This document shows positions 21,633 to 32,711 of a stretch of DNA of 64,000 bases, piece after piece (position 1 is the stretch's first letter; each line of letters starts with the position of its first letter). The translations under genes were made by a program, and so were the position numbers. Under the pieces are notes generated by a model. That model was not told where the DNA came from. It ran no database searches and saw only the letters and a list, made by a program, of their open reading frames with translations. This stretch comes from Prototheca cutis. Lineage: Eukaryota > Chlorophyta > Trebouxiophyceae > Chlorellales > Chlorellaceae. The stretch lies in NCBI GenBank assembly GCA_002897115.2, contig BCIH01000006.1:195250-259249 (forward strand), in the 5' to 3' direction.

Positions 21633-23422
21633 TGAGCGTGCTGAGCTGTGCTGCGAACAGCGACTGCAGACCGTTCATGCCCGAGCAAGGGTGGTCCATG
21701 CACTGTGTAGGCTCAAAAGAAACCATGTCCTGGTAGTTATTTCTCCCCAGAAAGCTCACCCAATCCAAGTACACACCTCAACCTCGGGAAAGTTTGCCAG
21801 TTTGGCGGGGCTGGGCTTGCCGATGAGCAGCGTGTAGGTCTTCTTCCCAGCGGCTTCGGCTGCCTCACACAGCACGTCCACCGCATCCAGGTACCCCGCC
21901 ACGCCCAGCGTCCCCACCAGGATGCCTGTGGAGTACCATTTTTTTGTGAGCTCTTACTGTTGTTGTCGTTATTGGAGCGACCAAGTGCTCCTGGCAAGTG
22001 CTGCGGCCCCAGGGTACTCCCTCCAGCAGGTTTCAGACAGACCGAGGTGTCATTGCCCGGCCCAGACAGGCACGGCATCATCCACATAAAAACAATCGCC
22101 CCTCCAGCCAACCCACTTGCTCCTCACCGACTATTTGGGCACCACGCGCCTTCTCCACAAGCGCGTAGCGCCGGCGGAGCAAGCGGCGCACGGCCAGCGG
22201 CAAGCCCTGGGTCAACTGCTGCGTGCCCGGGTCCAGACACCACCAGTCCTGGGCAGCGTGGGTGAGTTGCAGGTTCTGCAACGCTGGCGCCTCGGGGTCG
22301 CCAATCCACAGAAACACTGCCACTCCGGGCCCGGAACCTTCCGGCAGCTGCCACCTGTACCCGGCAGCCTCGTACATGCCTCGGGCAGGTGCAATGGCAG
22401 CTGCTGGACTGTTCCCTCTGCACGATCCTGTGCAGGGACCCGTTGCCTCACAACATTTTCTAGCACCGGTGCCTTCGTCATTTCCACACCCTGCCGGCAC
22501 GCCAGCGGCCTCTGCACACTCTGACGGCAAATTACTGGGCCCATCTCGATTGCTGCTGCAACAGCCCGTCTGCTGGGCTGATTCTGGGTCAAGGTTGCGG
22601 ATGGGGACGTCAGGCCAAATCCAGGGGCCGGCGCCGTTGCCTTCCAGCCGGCTGGAAAGCGCGGCCGCCAGGCCAGCACGCTGGTGCAGGTGGCATTGGT
22701 CCACGAAAGCCAGCACAGGCCCAGCAGCTGCAGAGAGCGCAGAGGAGGCAAGGGTTGCTGCACTTTCTTCCACGTCCAGGTCTTGCACAGGGAAGACAAA
22801 GTACGCCGGCACGCGGGAGACACGGGTCAGGGATGCCCGCCCATAGTGCACCTGCGCAGTATTTTAAGTAGTTGACAGGAGCATCAAGCAGATGAAGGTA
22901 GCCCAACACCATGGGGCCCTGTTCATGCATGACTGCACTGCGAAGCGCCAAGTTGTTGACAAATGTCCAGTGCAGGTCAGGCATTCCAGGCCCCCTCCCC
23001 CCACACCGCGCTGCCGCACCACGCAGTCTGCATTGACGTGTGCCGCAGCCACCTCGTCCACGCTCAAGCTGTTGTACGTCGTGTCCGCGAGTATGTATGT
23101 CTGCGAGCATCATAGTGATTAACGGAATGTGGTCACCCATGCTGGGATACACTGAGTCATGCAGCGGTGGGCATCTGCACAGGGTCTGGACCTTCCCGCT
23201 GTGACTGACGCCACCGAACAAGATCACACGCCATACCTGTACATCATGATGTCTTTCTTTGCAATAGTCCTGCAGAGTTATGGCCACCCGGGCGGCCTCT
23301 GGAAGCAGGGAATCCGGGAACTGCAGGGTGACCTTGGTGTATTGTCTGCTCAGCAAGTATTCCGCTGTCTCCGGCACCCTCCAGCGCCGCATGAATTCCT
23401 GGTCATCGTTATTCGTGTCCAT
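20879..23422 (-). CDS. DPH2: Diphthamide biosynthesis protein 2
   Basis: Six minus-strand exons: 23422-23237, 23100-23020, 22851-22128, 21925-21777, 21497 to about 21330, and about 21154-20879, roughly 527 residues. DPH2 pairs with DPH1 to transfer the 3-amino-3-carboxypropyl group from S-adenosylmethionine to the elongation factor 2 histidine. Family blocks are VTLQFPDSLLPEA, YILADTTYNSLSVDEVAAAH, DCVVHYGRASLT, ILVGTLGVAGYLDAV, YTLLIGKPSPAKLANFPEVE, VFVLVADPQGQILDCKDYLAPIITFHE, and a C-terminal YLVHKRTWKGVETPL. The last junction is uncertain: no in-phase GT donor follows LDFDAARS. A GC donor (AAG then GCAGGA) keeps frame; a GT donor joined to another acceptor is the alternative. The fourth intron contains 73 consecutive C on the coding strand. 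Confidence 0.9.
21558..21630. repeat. G73 homopolymer inside a DPH2 intron
   Basis: Seventy-three consecutive G on the + strand (C on the coding strand), followed on the coding strand by AC and CCA repeats and then the 3' splice site near 21498. This is the C-then-AC order seen at other intron ends. Confidence 0.9.
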
Positions 23423-23698
23423 GGTAACAACTGTGCATAGTTCATGGGGCGATGTGGCGAAGTTTATATGGATTTTTGCAAGGCAACATGCCCGGGGTCC
23501 CCTGTCGACAATCGCAGCGCCCCCACGCCGAATGCCCGAATGCATCAGATGTCACGATGTCACCGCTGGAAGAGCATCGGGCATGCAATGCCCAATTATC
23601 CATTGCTCAGATTGCATTGTGTCATTTTTCATTTTATTGATCGGATTGCAGGGGAGCTGGGACGGGTTGGTGGCGCCGGGCCTCGAAGGGATGCAGGG
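23423..23698. promoter_or_regulatory. Shared divergent promoter region, DPH2 and ApaG-domain gene
   Basis: The two start codons lie only 276 bases apart on opposite strands. The part nearest the ApaG gene is AT-richer than its surroundings. No specific element was identified. Confidence 0.4.
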
Positions 23699-25533
23699 AT
23701 GAGCAGCCGTGCTCTCCGGACCTGCTACCGAGCCCTGCTGCGCCAGGTGCGCGAGGTCCAGCGCTCGGGGCTGGAACTGGCCCTGCAGGCTCCAGTGGAC
23801 AAGGATGCCTGGAAAAAGATGGGGGGAGGCCACGCCTGGGCCAAGGTGGGACTGGAGCACCGCCAGAACATTGCCCAAGACCTCCTGCCCTGGATGGCAG
23901 AGGTGCGTTGTTTGTGAGGTAGATAGATTGGGAGTGTTGGGTCCAGAAGGCGGAATGCAGTGTGTGGCCGTGAAGGTTGAGCACAATGCCTCTGGGCTCT
24001 GGGCTAGGCAGGCACGTCCGAAAGGAACCAGCGCTGCTGCAGGGGTGCGTGGCGCGATGACCGAAACGATGCGCGCCGATGTGGTCTGCCTGCAGTTTTC
24101 TCAACCCTTTCCGGGCACGCCGACCCACAGCCTCATTGATTCTGCTCTGCAGCGGCTGGCGGCCGTGGAGACGCTGTCAGCCCCCAGCCTGCGAGCGCTG
24201 ATAGGCAGCGAGTTTCGGCACCCACGACCGGAAGTAGACCCGGAGCTTCAAGACCTTGACCGTGCGCTGCAGGCAATCCGGGTGCTGGGCGAGCAGATTC
24301 ATCTGGCCCGAAGCTCTTCAAAGGCCATCACACAGGGCATCCAAGTGGAAGTCACTGCCGAATACGTGGGGGTGCGTGGCGGGTGTGGTGAGGGTTGCTG
24401 CTAGCCTGGGAGCATGACAATTCACTGTCCCGGTGACTGAACTGGGCTGTCCACTCTGACGGAATGCCCGACAATCAACCTGCAGCCCACAGCCCCCCCC
24501 CCCCCCCCAAACCTCTTTCCGCCACAAGCAGAAGATGGTGGATTTTGGGCACTTTGTGCGGGTGGGGTCAGCGATCATCGGCGTGGAGGAGGACAGCGAC
24601 GATGAAGGGGAGGATGACGTGCTGGAAGAGATCCTGGATGTTGACGAGCACGACGACGGCGCTGATACTGGGCTGGAAGACTCCAAGCAAACGCTGCATT
24701 ATGCCTACCGGGTCCGCGTGACCAACGTCGGGTGCGGACGGGTGGGAAGGGGTAGCAAGGCGCGGATTTAAGGGGGTTGATGCACGAGACTGCCAACCCT
24801 TGTCTGGGAGGGATGTTATCTGGAGTTATCCGGCAGCGCATGTAGCGCCCGTGGTGGAGGGGCCAGGTGACGACTGCATGAAAGCAGACAGGTACTGCTG
24901 ACAGGGTTGCCATGAGTCGTCCCCCCGGGGTCGAGCGTGCTGCTGCCCGTCCGGCTGGCCCGGTGCCCCTGTGCCAGGCTAGCCTGCTGTGAAAGCGGCA
25001 GCGGTTTGCCCCTGGGACCCATCCGGCGACCTCGGAGCATGGAGACTGCAAAAGGCCGACTGATGGCCCCCCCATCCCCACGGGCAGCGACTGCCGATGC
25101 ATGTTTGGTGTGAGAGACTGCTTGTTGCAGGGCAGCACAAGCATCACTCTGTGTCGTCTGTTAGCTTTAACATGACCAATGATGGCGTCTCCCCTCACGA
25201 TGCAGTCCTTCCCAGCCCGACATGCCCCTCATTAACCACTGCAGGGTGGCGCCCGTGCAGCTGCTGGGCCGGCATTGGATCATTCAAGACAGTCACGGGA
25301 CAGTGGTGACGGAGGTTCCACATGGCACGCGGGGCGTCGTGGGCTGCACGCCCATCATCAAGCCGGGCACCTGCTTCCAGTACTACTCCGCGGCAGACCT
25401 GCAGTCGCCGCCAGGAACAATGCGCGGCTCCTTTCAAATGGCGGTGCTGGACGAGCGCCAGCAGCCCCAGACGCGGTTTGATGCCGAGGTGGCGCCCTTT
25501 CACTTTTGGCCCCCCCCCGCACAGTCCCGCTGA
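23699..25533 (+). CDS. ApaG (DUF525) domain protein with LYR-like N-terminus
   Basis: Exons 23699-23902, 24153-24371, 24532-24731 and 25245-25533 give 303 residues. The N-terminal helix contains LRTCYRALLRQVREVQ, which resembles an LYR motif with Cys replacing Leu. The C-terminal half is an ApaG beta-sandwich: GIQVEVTAEYV, HYAYRVRVTN, VQLLGRHWIIQD, GVVGCTPIIKPGTCFQY, GTMRGSFQMAV. Between the first two strands sits a roughly 40-residue acidic insert rich in Asp and Glu (residues about 160-185). ApaG domains occur in bacterial ApaG and in eukaryotic FBXO3, POLDIP2 and plant SKIP16, mostly as protein-binding modules. The donor of exon 2 could be six bases earlier. Function is unknown. Confidence 0.85.
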
Positions 25534-25896
25534 TGCCGCCGTTGATGTGGGGGGAAGGATTGGTATCAAGGTTTTCTGTTACCCGTCTTGCTGCCAACTG
25601 GGTTCAGGAACCATTGGCCATCCGAACAGCTGGCTGTTCCTTTCCAAAAATGACCCCATCCCCCCGACCCTCGCTTGTCGTTGTATCTACCTTGCTTCGG
25701 TCAGCTTTTCGCAGTTTCCCGCCAAACGCCGGGGGCATTGCACGTAATGAATCAAATAGAAACAAGCAGCAACGTGGGAGAAAAGGGGGGGGGGGGGGGG
25801 TACAGGAAGTGGGGTGAACAGGGGATTGTGTCTGTCGGGCTTCATCTCCGGCCACGCCTCGTATCATGTCCGAGGACACACCCGGCCCCTGATGAC
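25534..25896. other. Convergent spacer
   Basis: These 360 bases lie between the ApaG-domain and IMP3 stop codons and contain a G run at 25786-25800. It is probably 3' UTR sequence; no gene was seen. Confidence 0.45.
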
Positions 25897-26559
25897 TCAG
25901 TGCATGAGGTCGTAGTCATCCAGTTTGTCATTGTACTGCATGACCTTGCGCTTGATGCGGGAGGTGTCCACCCACGTCACAAAGTCCTCCATGTCCCTCG
26001 TCACCAAGAAGGCCGGGTCGGTCACTGCACTTGTTTTTTTGGGAGGGGTGTCCATGATGGGACGGGTGGTGTGTGGGAGGTGGTGAATATGCTCCCCAGT
26101 GGCTGACTGACGGCAACCCCCCTTTCAGCGTTCCTCACCTGTATCTGGCCCAACGCGGACGTGACCCTGTTCGATAAAGGTGACGGCTTCCTTGAGCGTC
26201 TCGGCCAACTTGCTGCGCACCATGACGACCGGGAGGCGGCGGCGGCAGAAGCTGGCGGTGCTGAGCTTCTCCACTTGGACCAGGCTCTTCCGTGTGGAGA
26301 TGACGCCCATGGCGTGCAGCTTGTCCAGCAGGCGCTCCGTGAGCTCGATGCGCACGGGGTCGGTGGGGCCCAGCTTCTTCAGCGTGGCCGTCAGGCCCGT
26401 GACCATGCCAACCAGCTTGTTGTAGCGCTTGTAGTCCTCGCGGTCCTGGATGTGGTAGCGGCGCATGACCTGCAGCTCTCGCAAGTTGTGCTCGTTTTTC
26501 CATTGAAGGAAATCAACCTTCTTCAACAACTTCTTCTCATGAAACTTGAGCTGCCTCAT
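25897..26559 (-). CDS. IMP3: U3 small nucleolar ribonucleoprotein IMP3
   Basis: Two minus-strand exons (26559-26139, 26024-25897; phase 1 junction) give 182 residues, close to the 183-184 of yeast and human IMP3. [18 protein letters not shown], the [18 protein letters not shown] block, an S4 RNA-binding domain ([21 protein letters not shown]) and the C-terminal [17 protein letters not shown] are diagnostic. IMP3 joins IMP4 and MPP10 in the small-subunit processome and helps U3 snoRNA pair with pre-rRNA in the nucleolus. The 114-base intron has AAAGGGGGG near its start and CACCCCTCCC near its end, another case of complementary intron ends. Confidence 0.95.
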
Positions 26560-26999
26560 GGTCGCAGAGCCAGGCCGGAATCGGGCGGGGCCGAGTTGCC
26601 TGGCAGGGCGTCACAGGCGCTAGACCTCCCAGGCTATGCTTAGCGAGCCTCACACGCTGCTATTCGACGTTTCGGCCAAATAAATGAGCTCTGTATATAC
26701 CGGATGGCGAATGTCTACAGCACTGGTGCTCAGGAAGCTCCCACGCAAGCCCAAGTCGATTTCGAGACGCCCGGTGCGCGCCCTGGCGGCCCGGAGGCCA
26801 TCTCGAGGGTTGTCATGCTGGAAACCCCCTCAGCCCCACGGTGTGTACCGTGCAGGGCAAAAATGATGAAACCTTCTCGAGATTCGTTGACTCCCACCTG
26901 CACAGCAAGGGCATGTCTCCCAAACAAAATGCATGTTTGACCACATTCCCTAGCCGCGTCGCTCAGGTGATTGGGTTGGGTTCCTTCTTGGCAGCAGGA

Positions 27000-27203
27000 C
27001 AGGTCGTGCAGGGAGCAGACGCCCGAGGTGACGTGCCACGGGCTGCTGCGCTGCACCAACAAGGAGTGCCAACCCTCGAAAGGCGAGCATCGCCTCTGGA
27101 ACAGAGACTTGATGGCGTGTCTGAACATGAGGCACATTGTGCAGACTCTGCGGAAGACCGGCCAGCGGCCGGAGTGCTTCCAGGGCCCAAAAGCGCGGTG
27201 CTG
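27000..27203 (+). pseudogene. Remnant resembling the C-terminal zinc ribbon of TnpB/Fanzor-type nucleases
   Basis: An open stretch ending at TGA 27201-27203 contains HGLLRC TNKEC, then HRLWNRDLMACLNMRHIV and a basic tail. The order Cys-x4-Cys, spacer, (W)NRD, then A/C-x-N is that of the last zinc knuckle and third RuvC acidic residue in TnpB/OrfB and eukaryotic Fanzor proteins. A possible splice acceptor (GCAGCAG) precedes it at about 26998. No upstream RuvC-I or RuvC-II motif, terminal repeat or start codon was found on this strand, so it is either a decayed element or a chance resemblance. Confidence 0.4.
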
Positions 27204-27485
27204 ATAAGCATGCATCTTGGCAGGTTACAGCCTTCCAACAGAGGTTCACACTATGGGGGCTCCTTCCCTTCCCTGGGAAGGGAAAGCAGCCTTGGATGTG
27301 GCCCATCATTGAGGTGGTCCACCTTCCTCTTGCCCTGTGGGGGGGGACAATTCACAGCCATCAGTGATGCCCAGCAACCCCGGGGTGATGTGACGCTGGT
27401 GCTGGCTGAGCTGGTGGCATTATTTTGGCCCTGCATGGTACTCCTCCGGTTACAGGGAGCGACACTGAGACACAGTAGCTATGAT

Positions 27486-27486
<1 letters not shown>

Positions 27487-27525
<39 letters not shown>
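27487..27525 (+). repeat. (CA)n microsatellite
   Basis: About 19 CA units in the spacer between IMP3 and chorismate mutase. It lies outside any intron I could define. Confidence 0.9.
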
Positions 27526-27527
<2 letters not shown>

Positions 27528-27627
27528 TGGGAAGAACATTACTGTACAGGAGAAAGAATGTGATCGACGGAGCGTGTTCGGTGGGTTCGGTCGGCTACAT
27601 GTCCGCGTCAGTCAGCACGCAGTCAGC

Positions 27628-29123
27628 TCAATGATCGCTGACACTTGGCTTGCCGTCCAGGCGCCGGAGGAGGTACTCCACCTCCACCACCTTTGTCAGC
27701 GGCATGATCCACTCCTTGTACAGCTGTGCCACGATCTTGGGAGGGACCTTGTGCGTCTGCTCAGCGTCGCTGGCGGCCGAGGCGGTGGCGTCCCCAGCCG
27801 CGGTGACGTCCTGGCCAAAGATGGCGGCCTTGCGCTGCACCCGCTCGATCACCTGTTCTCGTTATTGCGCCGTCTTGTGGGGGTAAACTTGGCAAAGAGC
27901 GGAGGGATCCATTCCGTGCAGTTTTGGCGCCGCTCCACTCCCCCGACACACCACCACGACATGCACCCACCCACCTTGGCTTCCACAGCGGGGTCGGTGA
28001 TGGCGGCCATGAGGCCCTCGCCGTCTTGATCTTTGATCAGCGCCGTGTACTTGGCCTCCTGAGTTCGAAACTTGGATTCAGCCACAAACATGCCATAGTG
28101 GATGCGTTTGGAGAGGGCCTACGGCAGTTGAAGTGTTTGGGTGGGCTGTCGACGACAGGTGTGCTCAGGTGGATCGGTGGGAATCATCCCGTCCGCGCAC
28201 TGCTTCCACCCTCTGGTGGCCCGTCATTGAGCCAACGCACAGCCCGGGAGTGCATGCTGTCAGCAGCCACAAGCATGCACACAGTTCTGGAGCGGCAGCA
28301 CCCTTCAAATTCCATCCCCACACAGCACACCTGAAGGATCATGACGTCATACATGGCGGCGGAGCCGTAATTGCCATCATCCCCGGGCGCAGTGATTTCG
28401 GGGAGCAGGTGTTCCAGGTAGAGCTTCAGGATGGATTTATTCACATTGATCGAGTCTGCGCATGGTGCCAGCACCTGCGCAGGGTTGTAAATGGAAGGCC
28501 CGAGCTCTGGCTGGAGATGGTCGGAGTCCGTATTGCCATGGGGCATGGGGTGGTGCGGGCCCTCCCCTTCCAGAAACGACAGCAAAGCACCCACAATCTG
28601 TTCGCACCTCGTCATAGGATATGGGTGGCAGCACGATCCGTGGCAGGTCCTCTGGAAAGTAGGCGTGCTCATCGGGAGAGGTGTAGCGCCGGATACGGCC
28701 GTGAATCTGCTCCGTCTCCCTCAGGATGTACTCCAGCAAGCAGATGCCCGGGTGGGGGGTGTTAGGCATTTCCACTCCTGGCACGTCGTACACGGAACTG
28801 TTACGCGCAAACTGAGCCCTCTCAATCAGTCCAAAGATGATGGTGTCCTCCAGGCGGATCAGGGTCTGCCGAATGTTGCCCAGAGACAGCACCCCGCTCA
28901 AGTCCTTGGAGGCCTGCCTTTCGCTCATGGCCGTGCTCAGAGCCCGTAGGGGCGGTTGCGGCCCGTCATCCAGACGCCCAGGGCCGCTCCTGTTGCTGAA
29001 GCTCCATCGGCGCCATAGCCACGCCGGATTGGGCCGCAGCCGTGGTGCCGACGGTGGGGTCGACACCACGGCCCCAGCCGTCGGAGTCCTGAAACCGTTC
29101 AGGCCCGCCATCGAGCCTGCCAC
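27628..29123 (-). CDS. Chorismate mutase, plant/fungal AroQ type
   Basis: Four minus-strand exons (29123-28608, 28474-28331, 28118-27975, 27852-27628), all phase 0, give 342 residues. Residues 1 to about 65 are Arg/Ser/Pro-rich and look like a plastid transit peptide. The mature part matches eukaryotic chorismate mutase throughout: LGNIRQTLIRLEDTIIFGLIER, YTSPDEHAYFPEDLP, SINVNKSILKLYLEHLLPEI, GDDGNYGSAAMYDVMILQ, LSKRIHYGMFVAESKF, and KEWIMPLTKVVEVEYLLRRLD. The enzyme converts chorismate to prephenate, the first committed step to Phe and Tyr. The GNYGS segment lies in the allosteric region (Trp activation, Tyr inhibition) of plastid isoforms. A short Ala-rich insert lies before the final helix. 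Confidence 0.95.
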
Positions 29124-29395
29124 TCCATACCCGTCAATGCTTTCAATCCTAGATTACTGTCGCATAGAATACGAGCGAAATTGGCCGGTGTCTGGCCCCA
29201 GNACGCTGCATAGGTTGCGATTTGGGCTAGGCGAACGTGACGCGTAGCATCAGTGGTGGCTGATGTGGATGAGGGGCCCCCCCTGCTTAGGCCCCCGACA
29301 TGGCAGACCATCAGCCGCTCAAAACTTTCGTATATGGATTCATAGCCGGTTGAATNANAATATTACAGATTNCTGATATCATTACATGATACCTC
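29124..29395. promoter_or_regulatory. Divergent spacer, chorismate mutase and RBR, with sequence ambiguities
   Basis: These 272 bases separate the two start codons and carry Ns at 29202, 29356, 29358 and 29372. A splice-acceptor-like TATTACAG sits at 29361-29368. Poor sequence here means an upstream RBR exon could be missing. Confidence 0.4.
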
Positions 29396-32311
29396 ATGAG
29401 TTTTTCAGAGCGTGTCCTCCCCGGAGATGGAAGACCGAACGCCCACAGTCCCAGTCTTGGNCCGGAGGCCGGACAAGATGGCAGCACCTGGCTCAAACGC
29501 CTCTGCCTGCGCCATGAACACTCCAGTGCCGACAAACTGTTCAGCTTGCTACGAGGACAGAAGAAGCGATCTGACATGACGGTGGGTTGCAGGCTCGTCC
29601 AAGCACCCACGATCTGCATTCGTAACAATGTCCGACCCCATGGTCATGGCCACATCTGAGATCCCGCTTTGCAATCATGTACTGCAGGCCAACATTGTCA
29701 ACTTGGCCAGAAACCATATATCCGTGATATTCCCTGTGGTGAGGGTCGAGCAAAGTAGTCACAGATCTGGCCCACCATTCAATTACCGGTGCTGCCTCAC
29801 CCTCTTCTACTGGTGTGTGTGTGGTGTGCTGTGGTGTGGGGGAGGGGGACCTGCTGCGTGAGCTGATGGATCGTATCTGGATGGCTATTTAACAAAGCAC
29901 AGCCTTGTTTTGATCCATGCCCGGGGATGCATCTCTGGTGCAGTGTTTTAGGCCACGCGCTGTCAGCTTGGCTGGATGTGGATGCTGGGAGAGATCTGGC
30001 CAGGGACTCGGCTGGCGGCTCTCCGGCCATGATTAATGGCATTCGATGTGCCCTGGAGAATACAGAGGCAGTCAGTGCACTCCTGACATGCTGCATTGAG
30101 GTAGGGTGAGGTTTTTTTTGTTTTCGGCATGGGTTGCCTGATGCCATTTTGGATTGTGTGTGACTGACGCTGTTTCTCCATGATCATATCGCCGGGCCCC
30201 CCCTCCCTCCTCCGACCCATGTCCAGGTGTCGGCACAGTGCCTGCTGGGTACGGGCCGGGAAAATGCCTTTCCGGCGACCTCGGTATCCCTGGGCCAGGC
30301 ATGCCACATGTTTGAACTGTGGCAAGCCATCGATGCCTTTTGCCACACATTTGGACCACCACATTCCAGCCTTCCGGGTGGGTGCTGTTTGGTGCTGTTT
30401 GGTGGTGTTTGGGGGGGGGGGGCCCACCAAAACTGTGGAGCCCTGCATGGAGAGCCTTTTGCCAGGAACAGTGCAACTGGGAGTGTGTGGCACAGGTTCC
30501 AATCCCCCCGTGCAAATATGGGTACACCTGATGCAATCCACCTTTACCTGACAGCTCTGCCGGAAGGGCTGCAGGCATATCTGGCAGCAATCCAGGTGAG
30601 TATCGGCGATGTTGCAATGTCAGCAGGCAGTCCAACGCTGACTGCCGAGCGCGACCCCACTGGTTCCATCCACGCCATCAAGCAGGTCCGGATCGAGGAG
30701 GAACTGGTGTTTCTTCCTGGAAGCACAATCTACAGCCGAATTGGAAAGGTGGCTGCCGGAGATGAAGGTGCGCTCCACTTCGTGGTGGGCGCTGGGTGGC
30801 AGGACGGCAATCGTTCTTCGCGATGATCATGGTTGCTGCTGAACGGCTTCAGCTCGGGAACGTTTATTTGAATGGTTCATTTAATAGTGCACAGAGTGAC
30901 TGCGCCGTATGTCATTTCACAATCCCCCACACTTTGCCTCCCACACACACACCTCAAACCAAAACACACGCAGATACAACTGGACTGCAGTATTTTCTGG
31001 CAGAACATGCGCGCTTCTGCCTGGACAGAGCCTCCAGTGTTTCTGCTGCACTCATCGCAGAGTGTCCCCATGTCCAAGCCATTGCAGGTGCAGGCACTGG
31101 CAGAAGGGGTGGCTGCTGCCTCCAATGCGTGCAGAGAAGTTTGCTGGTTCAATCTCCAGCCAAAGGTCCGGCCTTTCTTTCAGACATTTCATGACTTCCT
31201 TTGGCGCACAGGTTTCCCAGGCTGCATCTGTAGCTGCGTGGGCCAAGTTCTGGCAAAGCACCTGCACCTCTTTTTTGGAGTCCATGCATCCGTCGTCATC
31301 TGCGCGGCCGCATACCTCACGGTTCGTGGGTCTGTGGGGGGAGGAGGACTTCTTGTGGGGTTGGTGTGGACGAGTGCGTGAGTGTGTGCCAAAAACAAAA
31401 GTGACTTTGGCTGCGAAAAAGCGGTCATTATGGGCGGCGGTGTACCCAGTACTGGTGAACTAAAACCAGTCACTCCTGCATCGGTACACAGGTGAAGCTC
31501 TGTGGACTGAGGGTGCCCTTTAGCAAAGTGGTCTCGGTCATGGAGACGTACCTCCCCAACCATGACCCAGAAATTTTCCGTGAGGTGATGGCGGGATGGA
31601 CGGCGGGGTGAGATAGCCTTGGAGACACCCAGCTACACTGCGTTCCTGTGACACCTGCCTGCCTGCCGCGCTCAGTGATGAGGCCATGCAAGGCTCCCTG
31701 GCGTGGTCCCACACGCCTGCACTGTCTGTCCTGTCTTACGATAGGCTTCTGCATTGCGTGCAGGTCTGGCAGCTTCCAGATGCAGACTCGGACCTCCCGA
31801 CAAGTGAGGCTGGAGTCATCACTGCAAAGACAGTAAGTTTAGCTGGGGAGGCCAAGGCGCGGGGTTTGATGTATTGCGTGGTTTTTCATGTCCGCCACGG
31901 CATCCCCGCTTGCAAATCAGTGACGTTGAGGGAGGATGCGGTGCAGCAGGTTCCGGACTGCACCGCCATCCAGAGATGTCTGGTACATTTGTCTGTTGGC
32001 TGGCACCCATCCAGCATGCCTTGCATTTCCACTGGCATCCTTCACCCGCGGTGCTCTCCGCCGGTCATGTGCAGTATTACAACGAGACTTTCCTGCCAGA
32101 GATGAGCCGGTACCAGGCCAGCTTCCTGCTGAGGTCCGGCACTGTGCGCACGACGCAGGGTGGAGCGGTCCCGTGCTCCGCGGCCGACGCCAAGCGGCGG
32201 AGCCCGGGCGGCAAAGCCATCTCCTCCTCCCCAGGTGCCACGACGAGGCCCCAGCATCGTCGACCACTGACCGACCTCACCAACAAGGCACCCAACAGGA
32301 ATCTGAGGTAG
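29396..32311 (+). CDS. RBR: Retinoblastoma-related pocket protein (RBR/MAT3)
   Basis: Eleven exons (29396-29581, 29688-29738, 29845-29872, 29952-30100, 30227-30377, 30555-30767, 30974-31087, 31212-31321, 31492-31584, 31764-31832, 32075-32311) give 466 residues in one frame. The A box runs TWLKRLCLRHEHSSADKLF, ANIVNLARNHISVIF, EAVSALLTCCIEVSAQCLL, MFELWQAIDAFC. The B box runs LQYFLAEHARFCLDRASSV, then HASVVICAAAYLTVKLCGL, RVPFSKVVSV, EIFREV and YYNETFLPEMSRY; these line up segment by segment with human RB and plant RBR. The tail is basic (KRRSPGGK). Pocket proteins bind E2F/DP and LxCxE proteins to hold cells before S phase; MAT3 couples size to division in Chlamydomonas. No N-terminal cyclin-like RB_N domain was found. 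One N (29461) is in exon 1. Some short exons are less certain. Confidence 0.8.
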
Positions 32312-32711
32312 CTAGTGCTCTGGCTTCTTGAATACTGACACCAACCCACCACTGGCATTCCTTGTTTCTTTCTCTGCTCAACGATCCCGGCGCACACGTG
32401 ACCTGCACCTAACCTTGGGCATCTTCCATGCACCCCAGTTTCCTTGGGCCCCCCCTCCCCCTTCTCATTCAAACTGCTGTCGTGACATAGGGAGGTGGGT
32501 GCAACTCCATCATAAGTGAACAATTTTGAAAAACATGTACTGGGCAGGCCCTGGCATCGGCATCCCCAGTGCCTGGCGTCCCAGCAATCAAGAGCATGCG
32601 TGGCCAGGCAGTCCCTAGGACTCCCGGCGACACGGGGCTGCACGGTGGGCAGGCATTCAGCCGCCGGGACACCCCGCCCTACACACACGCACTTGCCGGT
32701 ACAACACGCGC
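32312..32711. other. Convergent spacer
   Basis: These 400 bases lie between the RBR and RPOT stop codons. It is probably two 3' UTRs; no coding signal was seen. Confidence 0.45.

Larger units (their letters stand above)
26560..27627. other. Intergenic region holding a transposase-like fragment and a CA repeat
   Basis: This 1.07 kb region lies between IMP3 and chorismate mutase, both on the minus strand. The first 140 bases should be the IMP3 promoter. A TnpB/Fanzor-like zinc-ribbon fragment (about 27000-27203) and a CA microsatellite (27487-27525) are listed separately. TTACA at 27450-27454 could be the chorismate mutase poly(A) signal (TGTAA on its strand). Confidence 0.5.

Noticed and set aside
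20879..21837. Poly-Pro/poly-Gly frames around 21560-21630
   Set aside because: They arise from the G73 homopolymer inside the DPH2 intron.
26704..26940. 78-codon + frame upstream of the zinc-ribbon fragment (MANVYSTGAQEAP...)
   Set aside because: It shows no homology, no RuvC motif and no good splice link to the downstream fragment; too weak to call.
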